A stretch of DNA of 64,000 nt from the NCBI RefSeq assembly GCF_000219215.1, contig NC_015723.1, positions 1,364,001 through 1,428,000 on the forward strand, given 5' to 3'. The notes under the pieces are model-generated. The model was not told the origin of the DNA and did no database searches. It saw only the letters and a program-made list of their open reading frames with translations. Shown piece after piece: positions 49,341 to 59,147 of this stretch; positions within the stretch are counted from its first letter, which is position 1, and every line of letters starts with the position of its first letter. The position numbers and the translations under genes were made by a program. Source of the DNA: Cupriavidus necator N-1 (GTDB taxonomy: Bacteria > Pseudomonadota > Gammaproteobacteria > Burkholderiales > Burkholderiaceae).

Positions 49341-50239
49341 TCCTGGCGCCCCAGGCCGTCCTCGACCAGCAGGTCCACCAGCTTGCGCGCAAACAGCGGC
49401 AAGGCGCCGAGGTCGGCCACGCATACCTGCAGCTTGCGCTCGGCCCATTCATCGTTGAGCTGGACGATGCGCAGCGCCATCGTCTTCGCATGGCGGCTGG
49501 CGGTAGTCTCCGGCAACACGCCGACGCCGACATTGGCCTCGATCATCCGGCACGCGGTCTCGAAGTTGCTGACCTGCACGCGCCAGCGCAGCGTGCGCTG
49601 CAGGTCGGCCGCGGCCCGCATCAGGAAATTGTGGATCGCGCTGGCCTCGGGCAGACCGATGAAGTCATAGTCCAGCGTATCGATGAAATCCACGCTGCCG
49701 CGCTCGGCCAGCGGATGGCTCAGCGCGGTGGCCAGCACCAGGCGGTCGCGCCGGTAAGGCATCACCTCCAGCCCTTCCGTGCGCACGTTGCCGGCAATGA
49801 TGCCGATGTCCACCATACCCTCCTGCACCGCGCGCACGATATCCGGGCTCAAGCGCTCGTGCATGTCGATGGTCACGTCCGGATGGCTGACGAGATAAGT
49901 GCGCAGCACCGCCGGCAGGAACTCGCTCATTGCGGTGGTGTTGGCGAACACGCGCACATGGCCTTTCACGCCCGCCGCGTATTCCTGCAGATCGCCGCTC
50001 AGCTGCTCCAGCTGGCGCAGCACGCGGCGCGCATGGGCGAGCAGGGTCTCCCCCGCCCCGGTCACCTTCACGCCCTGGCTGCTGCGGCTCAGCAGCTTGA
50101 CGCCGACGTGTTCCTCGAGGTTCTTGATGCGCGTGCTGGCCGCGGCCAGCGACAGGTGTGAGCGTTGCGCACCGCCGGTCAGGCTCTGGGCCTCCGCAAT
50201 ATGCGTGAACAGTTTCAGGTCGACCAGATCAAAGCGCAT
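49337..50239 (-). CDS. LysR family transcriptional regulator
   Basis: 300 residues. N-terminal winged helix (LKLFTHIAEAQSLTGGAQRS, LAAASTRIKNLEEHVGVKLL) followed by a two-lobe substrate-binding domain of the type seen in regulators of organic acid use (VRVFANTTAMSEFLPAVL, EGMVDIGIIAGNV). Converges on the ligase gene with a 4-bp overlap. It may control the CoA-thioester cluster, although it lies at the far end and not next to the divergent promoter at 41.2 kb. Confidence 0.88.
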   Translation of the reverse strand: MRFDLVDLKLFTHIAEAQSLTGGAQRSHLSLAAASTRIKNLEEHVGVKLLSRSSQGVKVTGAGETLLAHARRVLRQLEQLSGDLQEYAAGVKGHVRVFANTTAMSEFLPAVLRTYLVSHPDVTIDMHERLSPDIVRAVQEGMVDIGIIAGNVRTEGLEVMPYRRDRLVLATALSHPLAERGSVDFIDTLDYDFIGLPEASAIHNFLMRAAADLQRTLRWRVQVSNFETACRMIEANVGVGVLPETTASRHAKTMALRIVQLNDEWAERKLQVCVADLGALPLFARKLVDLLVEDGLGRQD

Positions 50240-50388
50240 GACATCATTCCGCAGCGTAGGGCCGGATTATCTCGCAAAGCGCGGCGCTCAGTACACTCTG
50301 GCGCGCGCAATTTGCAGGGGCCGGCACCCTCGCATCGGGGACCTGATCCCGGATGCTTGCGAACGTCAGGTAGATTTTTGGGAACTAG

Positions 50389-50985
50389 TCAGGCGACCGA
50401 GCGCTGCCGCTGCGCCGCGCGCACCACCGCCAACCGCCTGGCAGCCTCCATCGATAAGCCGAAGCGATCGTAGAAAGCGCAGTCCAGATCACTGCTGGCT
50501 GGCCAGCCGACTCGCCGCCGGGCATCGCCAATGCCGGCATCACCGGCCATGACCTCGAACAGCAACCGCATCAGCCGTTGCGTGCGGCACAGGTCGGTCA
50601 GCGCCGTGCCCTGCGAAAACAGCAGGCGGCGTAGCTGTGCCGTGGACATGCCCAGCCGTTCCGCGATAAACGCAGCATTCCAGGCGTAATGCGGTTGCAG
50701 GAAAACTCGCTTGCAGATGCGGTGGTGCAGGCATTCCTGCTGCGCCGCAGGGATCATGCGCTGGATTTCGAGGGTGCACGCGGCCGGCTGAGTGCTGCTG
50801 CCATCCAGGTGCAGCGCAAAGGTTTCAAACGGTTCGATGGTGAGCTGCTGGCCCGGCAGCAGCAGACGCTCATAGCCGCGGCGCCTGAGCACCAGCCTGC
50901 CGTGGGCCGTAGAGACCGACAGCGGGAAGGCCAGCAACAGCTGCTGCAGGCTGACGTGCATGTGGGACTGCAGATGGACGTGCAT
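50389..50985 (-). CDS. Short AraC-like regulator
   Basis: 198 residues, shorter than usual AraC proteins. Residues 1-95 resemble a reduced cupin-like sensor (RLVLRRRGYERLLLPGQQ, EPFETFALHL). The rest is a helix-turn-helix pair: FIAERLGMSTAQLRRLLFSQG and then a second unit through RRRVGWPASSDLDCAFYDRFG. The second helix-turn-helix is recognisable but less canonical. No RBS is clear; ATG 50985 was chosen, with ATG 50961 possible. No linked target is obvious; it lies 150 bp from the LysR gene. Confidence 0.65.
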   Translation of the reverse strand: MHVHLQSHMHVSLQQLLLAFPLSVSTAHGRLVLRRRGYERLLLPGQQLTIEPFETFALHLDGSSTQPAACTLEIQRMIPAAQQECLHHRICKRVFLQPHYAWNAAFIAERLGMSTAQLRRLLFSQGTALTDLCRTQRLMRLLFEVMAGDAGIGDARRRVGWPASSDLDCAFYDRFGLSMEAARRLAVVRAAQRQRSVA

Positions 50986-51126
50986 GGTGGCTCGGGATGC
51001 GGACAGGATCAGGCTGCATGATCGCCGCTAATTGGATTGCCCGCCTCTGCCATTTCCGAATGCACCGTTCACCGCCGCCGCATGGCCGTTGGTGCACGAT
51101 GGACACTTGCACTGCCGGGGTGTTTG

Positions 51127-51364
51127 CTCCCTCTCCCGCTTGCGGGAGAGGGTTGGGCCTTCAACGGGCGTTGTGCTGGATAAAACCGAAGGCCCCGCTT
51201 GATGTGGTTCCCAGCTAAACCACCCCTCACCCCGGCCCTCTCCCCATGAGGGGAGAGGGAGAACACCTTGCTTAGGCTAGTTCGGGCGGCTTTGGCGCAC
51301 CGAAAACCGTTGGCTAGCGGTCTGGGGGCTCCCCTCTCCCCCTTGCGGGAGAGAGGGGAGCCCC
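51127..51364. repeat. Three CTCTCCC-type palindromes in one gap
   Basis: The 407-bp gap 50986-51392 has no gene but holds three hairpin repeats: 51129-51152 (11-bp arms, TT loop), 51236-51259 (10-bp arms, ATGA loop) and 51325-51364 (14-bp arms GGGGCTCCCCTCTC / GAGAGGGGAGCCCC). The middle copy carries the extension CCCCTCACCCCGG on its left. They are variants of the repeat at 30063 and at 61.5-61.6 kb. The last lies 28 bp from the end of the molybdenum hydroxylase gene and could terminate it. Confidence 0.82.
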
Positions 51365-51392
51365 ACGCTGGCCATACCGACTTGCTCGAAGA

Positions 51393-53567
51393 TCACGCGG
51401 TGAACGGCAGGCTGCGATGCCGCTTGCCGGTGAGCGCCGCGACGGCGTTAGCCAGTGCCGGCGCGATCGGCGGCACCGCGGTCTCGCCAATGCCGGTCGG
51501 CGGGTCGGCCGACGGCACGATATGCACCGCGATCTGCGGCGGCATGTCCGCATGCGTGGCGAGCCGGTAGTCGTTCCAGTTCGCTTGCTGGACCACGCCA
51601 TCCTTCAGCGTGATCTGCGCGCCGGGCAGCGTGGTGCCCAGCCCCATCATCATGCCGCCCTGGACCTGCGCCTCGACCGTGCGCGGATTGATCGGCATGT
51701 TGCAGTGGACGGCCGCAGTGACCCGGTGCACCACCGGCTGATTGCCGCGCATCGAGACCTCGACGATATACGCGACCACGGTGTCGAACGATTCATGCAC
51801 CGCCACGCCCCAGGCCCGCCCGCCCGCGAGGCGCCGTTTGCCGTAGCCCGAGCGCTCGACCGCCAGGTCCAGTGCCGCCAGGTGACGCTTGTGCTCACGC
51901 AGCAGCGTGCGGCGGTACGCCACCGGATCGATCCCGCCAGCGCGCGCCAGTTCATCGACCAGGGTCTCCATCACATAGGCCGTGTGCGTGTGCCCCACCG
52001 AGCGCCACCACAGCACCGGAACATTGACCTTGGGATGATGGATCTCGAGCGCGATCGGGAACGGATAAGCACTGTCGCTCACACCCTCGACCATGGTCGA
52101 GTCGACCCCGTTCTTCACGGTGAAGGACTCGAACGGGGTGCCGCTGGTTATGGACTGGCCGACGATCACGTGCTTCCAGGCCAGCACCTTGCCCTTGCCG
52201 TCGTGGCCGATTTCAACGCGGTGCAGGTGCATCGGGCGGTAGTAGCCGCCGCGCACGTCGTCTTCGCGCGTCCAGATCATCTTGATCGGCTCGCGCCGGC
52301 CGGCCGCATAGCGCGCCTTGGCCACCTGGGCGGCCTCAAACAGGTAGTCGGACGTGGGCACGGCACGCCGGCCGAAGCCGCCGCCGGCCATCATGGTGTT
52401 GAACGTCACCTGTTCCGGCTTCAGGCCGAGCACGGCTGCGACGTTGGCCTGGTCGACAGTCTGGAACTGCGAGCCGGCCCACACCGTGCACTGGTTGCCG
52501 CGAAAGTCGATGGTGCAGTTGAGCGGCTCCATCGGCGTGTGCGCCAGGTAGGGAAAGACATACTCTGCGGTAAGCTTGTGTGGTGCGGTGGCAAGCGCCG
52601 AAGTGTCCGCCGCCCTGGCCTGCACGCCGGGCCGGGTGACCAGTTCGCGGTAGCGCGCCAGCAGTGCGTCGCTGTCCGGCTTCTCGACACCGCTGGTGTC
52701 CCATTCCACCTGCAGCACCTCGCGCGCCGTGCGCGCCGGCCAGAACCCATTGGCCACGATCGCCAACCCTGTCGCGCCGCCGGCCAGTGGCACCTGGTAG
52801 ACCTCTTCCACGCCGGCGATGGCCTTGGCACGCGCGGGGTCGAAGCGCGCGACCCTGGCGCCGAACACCGGCGGATGCACCATGACCACGGTGCGCGTGC
52901 CGGGCAGCGCCATGTCGATGCCGAACTGCTGCCTGCCGGTGGACTTGTCGCGCGCATCGAGCCGGCCGGTGGGCTTGCCGATGAGCCTGAACTGCTGCGG
53001 CGATTTCAGCTGCACGCTCGCCGGCACCGGCTCGGCCAGGGCCGCGGCGGCCAGCTCGCCGTACGTGGCTCGGCGGCCGTCGGGCGCGGTCACCACGCCG
53101 GCCTCGGCCTTCAGCTGCCCGGCCGGCACCCCGAAGCGCCTGGCGGCCGCCCCGAGCAGCATGGCGCGCATGCGTGCGCCGACCTCTCGATACTGCGTCC
53201 ACGAGTTCTTCATGCTGGTCGAGCCACCGACCATCTGGATATGGAACACCGGATCCTTATAGGCCTCGCCGGCCGGGGCCAGCTGGCAGCGCACCTTGCT
53301 CCAGTCCGCGTCCAGTTCCTCGGCCACCAGCATCGGCAGTGCCGTCTGCACGCCCTGCCCGAATTCAAGCTTGCCGATCGTGACCATCACCGTGCCGTCG
53401 GCATCGATACTGACGAAGGCCGACGGCTGCACCGGCGCCTTGGGCTGCGCGGCCGCCTCCGTCTGCGCGCCAAGCGGAACGGCACAGAGCGCGAAGCCTG
53501 AGCCGACGCTCAGTTTCAGGAAGGTCCGCCGGTCGATGCCGCCGCTTGCCTGCTGCATGAGTCTCAT
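51393..53567 (-). CDS. Molybdenum hydroxylase large subunit (IorB-like), Tat-exported
   Basis: 724 residues. The N-terminus carries a twin-arginine signal (DRRTFLKLSVGSGFALC), so the protein is folded before export to the periplasm. It belongs to the isoquinoline 1-oxidoreductase / membrane-linked aldehyde dehydrogenase branch of the xanthine oxidase family: LEFGQGVQTALPMLVAEEL, AGGGFGRRAVPTSDYL, and the C-terminal GIGETAVPPIAPAL with the catalytic Glu. It hydroxylates an N-heterocycle or oxidises an aldehyde with a molybdopterin cytosine dinucleotide cofactor. Follows the small subunit after 9 bp. Substrate unknown. Confidence 0.88.
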   Translation of the reverse strand: MRLMQQASGGIDRRTFLKLSVGSGFALCAVPLGAQTEAAAQPKAPVQPSAFVSIDADGTVMVTIGKLEFGQGVQTALPMLVAEELDADWSKVRCQLAPAGEAYKDPVFHIQMVGGSTSMKNSWTQYREVGARMRAMLLGAAARRFGVPAGQLKAEAGVVTAPDGRRATYGELAAAALAEPVPASVQLKSPQQFRLIGKPTGRLDARDKSTGRQQFGIDMALPGTRTVVMVHPPVFGARVARFDPARAKAIAGVEEVYQVPLAGGATGLAIVANGFWPARTAREVLQVEWDTSGVEKPDSDALLARYRELVTRPGVQARAADTSALATAPHKLTAEYVFPYLAHTPMEPLNCTIDFRGNQCTVWAGSQFQTVDQANVAAVLGLKPEQVTFNTMMAGGGFGRRAVPTSDYLFEAAQVAKARYAAGRREPIKMIWTREDDVRGGYYRPMHLHRVEIGHDGKGKVLAWKHVIVGQSITSGTPFESFTVKNGVDSTMVEGVSDSAYPFPIALEIHHPKVNVPVLWWRSVGHTHTAYVMETLVDELARAGGIDPVAYRRTLLREHKRHLAALDLAVERSGYGKRRLAGGRAWGVAVHESFDTVVAYIVEVSMRGNQPVVHRVTAAVHCNMPINPRTVEAQVQGGMMMGLGTTLPGAQITLKDGVVQQANWNDYRLATHADMPPQIAVHIVPSADPPTGIGETAVPPIAPALANAVAALTGKRHRSLPFTA

Positions 53568-53576
53568 GGCATCTCC

Positions 53577-54035
53577 TCAGCCGATGGCCTTGGCTGCATC
53601 CTTGACCGCGGCATGGATGCGCGCGTAGGTGCCGCAGCGGCACAGGTTGGCGCTCATGGCCTGTTCGATGTCGGCATCGGTCGGGCGCCGGTTGACCTTG
53701 AGCAGCGCCACCGCCGACATGACCTGGCCGCTCTGGCAATAGCCGCACTGCGTGACGTCGTTGCGCACCCAGGCCTCTTCGACCGCGCGCCCCACCGGGT
53801 CCTCGCCGATGCCCTCGATCGTGGTGAGCTGCCGGCCGGCGATGGAGGACACCGGCGTCACGCACGCGCGGCGCTGCTGGCCATCGACATGGACCGTGCA
53901 CGCGCCGCACACCGCGATGCCGCAGCCGAACTTGGTGCCGGTCAGGCCCAGCGTGTCGCGCAGCACCCACAGCACCGGCGTGTCGCCGGGCACGTCAACC
54001 TGCTGGGTCTTGCCGTTCAGTTGAAAGGAGATCAT
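53577..54035 (-). CDS. 2Fe-2S small subunit of molybdenum hydroxylase (IorA-like)
   Basis: 152 residues from ATG 54035. Contains the plant-type 2Fe-2S motif CGIAVCGACTVHVDG near residue 38 and the second cluster motif CGYCQSGQVM ... CRCGTY near 97-135. This is the electron-transfer partner of the large subunit. No Tat signal of its own, so it is probably carried along with the large subunit. Its first 4 bases overlap the end of the cytochrome gene, pointing to translational coupling. Confidence 0.92.
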   Translation of the reverse strand: MISFQLNGKTQQVDVPGDTPVLWVLRDTLGLTGTKFGCGIAVCGACTVHVDGQQRRACVTPVSSIAGRQLTTIEGIGEDPVGRAVEEAWVRNDVTQCGYCQSGQVMSAVALLKVNRRPTDADIEQAMSANLCRCGTYARIHAAVKDAAKAIG

Positions 54036-54802
54036 GGCTGGCTCCCGTTGCTCGTGCCCGTCGTCTGGGTCAAGGCGCCCGATCCGGCGATGGCGCGCAG
54101 GTTCTTCAGCAAGGCTTCGTCGGCGGCGGCGCGCGTGGGCCCGGCAGAGGTACGCAGCGGCTCGCGCGTATCGCACGGCGCACCATTGCGTATCCACTGG
54201 CGCACCTGCTCGTCGAACGCGGGCTTGTCCAGCGGCGGCAATTCGCGCCCCGGCCCCGGTTGCCAGCCCCAAGCCACTAGGTGGTCGGTCACCATGTGTT
54301 CTTCGAGCATCGCCAGCGAGCGGCCGCCGTTGGTCCTGGTGTCGCGCAAGACCTTGCACAGCGCCGGCCCGGACAGGCCCAACCATGACATCTTCATCTT
54401 CGCTGGCGGCATGTGCCAGCCCGGCTGGCCGTCGGTATCGAGCCCGGGCGGCGCATGCGCGAGCGGACTGTTCTGGGTGGCATGGCAGGTGGCGCATTGC
54501 AGTGGCGGCACGCCTTTGCCGTCGGCGCCACGCTGCACCGGTGGAAAGTGCACCCGTTTCGCATCGCCCTGCAGCGGGCCGTCGGGCACGTGGCAATTCA
54601 GGCAGCGGGCATGCAGCAGCACACGTTCGATCTGCGCGAAGGCCTGCAGCCCGGCGTTGCGGTCGGGCGTGGCGGAAACCTGCGTGGGCTGGAAGGCTCC
54701 GCCGGGCCCGGCAGCAAAGGCGAGCGCCGGAAGCGTCAGGACGGAGCCCGCCAAAAGCTGGCGAGTGGCGGCGACGAGAGGGTTGCGGGCGTGATGCATC
54801 AT
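54032..54802 (-). CDS. Cytochrome c-type electron acceptor of the hydroxylase
   Basis: 256 residues from ATG 54802, with a strong AAGGAGGAGG ribosome site; the open frame upstream is not coding. Signal peptide through ALAFA. Two CxxCH haem-binding motifs, CLNCH near residue 66 and CATCH near 100, mark a periplasmic dihaem protein. The C-terminal 100 residues include HLVAWGWQPGPGRE and a CDT Cys. It heads the three-gene operon with the IorAB-like hydroxylase and is its likely electron acceptor. Confidence 0.85.
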   Translation of the reverse strand: MMHHARNPLVAATRQLLAGSVLTLPALAFAAGPGGAFQPTQVSATPDRNAGLQAFAQIERVLLHARCLNCHVPDGPLQGDAKRVHFPPVQRGADGKGVPPLQCATCHATQNSPLAHAPPGLDTDGQPGWHMPPAKMKMSWLGLSGPALCKVLRDTRTNGGRSLAMLEEHMVTDHLVAWGWQPGPGRELPPLDKPAFDEQVRQWIRNGAPCDTREPLRTSAGPTRAAADEALLKNLRAIAGSGALTQTTGTSNGSQP

Positions 54803-55024
54803 GGGGCCTCCTCCTTCACCGTCGTCGGCGTGCTTGATCGTTGTAGTGCCTGATGCGATCCCTGGCAAGGCGAAACGGCAGGAGAGGATCGAGGTGCCCG
54901 GATCGGCAAGCAGCACTTTTTCGAGATGGTCACCAGTGCTGCAATGTCGCAATGAAGTTCTATCATGCAGACGAAGCGCACTGCCGATTGAAGGGCATGG
55001 CGCGCTCCGACCAAACGGCCTGTG

Positions 55025-55936
55025 ATGCATATGGATCAAGATTCGCGACAAGACGCGTCCGATGGATCGGTGATGTTCGCGGACGTCTGCGACAGCACCA
55101 GACTCTACGAGCAGGCCGGCGATGCCGTGGCGCTTGGCGCAATCCGCCAGTGCCTCGCGCTGATGAAGTCCCACTCCGCGGCCGCGCAAGGACGGGTGGT
55201 CAAGACCATCGGTGACGAAATCATGGTGCTGTTTCCCGCGGCGGAGAATGCGATGCGGGCGGCACTGGACATGCAGGAGGCCGTCGCCGGGCTGCCGCCG
55301 ATCATCGGCGCACCGCTGGCAATTCATATCGGCTTCCACCATGGTCCGATCCTGTCGGACGAATCCGGCGACCTGTTCGGCGACACCGTGAACCTTGCCG
55401 CCCGACTGGCCAGCCTCGCGTCGCGGGGCCAGATCATCACCAGCAAGAACGCGGTTGAGCAACTGTCCGCGGGGCTGCGCCAGATGACACGCTACCTGTA
55501 TCCGATACAGGTGCGCGGCAAGCACCAGGTGATCGAGCTGTATGAAGCGATCTGGCAGCAGAGCATCGACCTGACCCTGGTGGCCCCGGTGGATCTCGCA
55601 TTGGCCCGTTCGGCATTGCTCTCGCTACGGTATCGGGGAACCGTCTTCGAAATGAACACCGCCTCGCCGCCTGTCACCATTGGCCGGGACACGACCATGA
55701 GCATTGTGGTCACGGACCGGCAGGTGTCGAGATTCCAGGCCACGGTGGAGCCGCGCGGCGGCCGCTTTGTCCTGATCGACAGAAGCTCGAACGGCACCCA
55801 CGTGAAGATCGATGGCGAAAACGCGCTCATCCTGCGCCGTGACGAAATCACGCTCAGGGGTCATGGCTGGATTACCTTTGCCCAGCCGAAAGAATGCATC
55901 GACGAGGGTATCGAGTTCTTTGTCGACGAGAAGTGA
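55025..55936 (+). CDS. Class III adenylate/guanylate cyclase fused to FHA domain
   Basis: 303 residues from ATG 55025; GTG 55022 and ATG 55031 are alternatives and no ribosome site is clear. The N-terminal class III cyclase domain has the two metal Asp motifs FADVCDSTRLYE and KTIGDEIMVLF and the transition-state Arg region GDTVNLAARLA. The C-terminal FHA domain (about residues 205-290) shows TIGRDTTMSIVVTDRQVSRFQA and DRSSNGTHV, with the phosphothreonine-binding Arg, Ser and Asn. No membrane or receptor domain is present. It would link cyclic nucleotide synthesis to phosphoprotein binding; no kinase gene is adjacent. Confidence 0.88.
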   Translation: MHMDQDSRQDASDGSVMFADVCDSTRLYEQAGDAVALGAIRQCLALMKSHSAAAQGRVVKTIGDEIMVLFPAAENAMRAALDMQEAVAGLPPIIGAPLAIHIGFHHGPILSDESGDLFGDTVNLAARLASLASRGQIITSKNAVEQLSAGLRQMTRYLYPIQVRGKHQVIELYEAIWQQSIDLTLVAPVDLALARSALLSLRYRGTVFEMNTASPPVTIGRDTTMSIVVTDRQVSRFQATVEPRGGRFVLIDRSSNGTHVKIDGENALILRRDEITLRGHGWITFAQPKECIDEGIEFFVDEK

Positions 55937-56001
55937 TGCTGGCAGGAAGGAAGCCGTGCGGCCGCAACCCATCGGAACAGGCCGCGGCCGCGCGTGGCGG
56001 G

Positions 56002-56199
56002 TTACCCGCCCAGCTCCTGAAAGGCGTGCCCGTTGGCTTCCAGCCCCTTCAACATACCGGGTGGCAATGCGCTTTCCGGAACCGTCCCTTCAAGTTGCCA
56101 CTCCTTTGCGTCGGCGAGGTCCTGAAGCCCTGCCCCCTTGCGCACATAGAGCCCCAGCGTCGGTTTCAGCAGATTGATGTAAAAGTCGTACTCCTGCAT
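56002..56199 (-). CDS. Hypothetical protein, 65 aa
   Basis: Not recognised. ATG 56199 with GGGAGATTCGCAA upstream; an open extension of 16 codons is less likely. A small soluble protein, MQEYDFYINLLKPTLGLYVRKG, then a helix DLADAKEWQLEG (first motif given in part in families of orphan Burkholderiaceae proteins). It lies 44 bp downstream of the ClpK-like gene on the same strand and is probably co-transcribed with it. Confidence 0.6.
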   Translation of the reverse strand: MQEYDFYINLLKPTLGLYVRKGAGLQDLADAKEWQLEGTVPESALPPGMLKGLEANGHAFQELGG

Positions 56200-56243
56200 T
56201 TGCGAATCTCCCACGAAAGTCGTGATTGCCCTGGCTCGTGCGC

Positions 56244-59018
<2,775 letters not shown>

Positions 59019-59147
59019 GATGGACTTTCCTCCACAGGTAGGTCACATTGCTTCAACAGGGGGACGTTGCGCGCGCTCAGGGCCGCGCGCAGCGGCGCTA
59101 AAAAGCGGGCATGAGCCGTGCTTACGTGATGGTGGGCTGGCCTGCCA

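Noticed and set aside
51127..51364. Clustered hairpins considered as insertion-sequence ends or a CRISPR array
   Set aside because: No transposase frame between them, no target-site duplication, unequal spacing and variable arms; they fit a REP-like intergenic repeat. No CRISPR array or cas gene was seen anywhere in the window.
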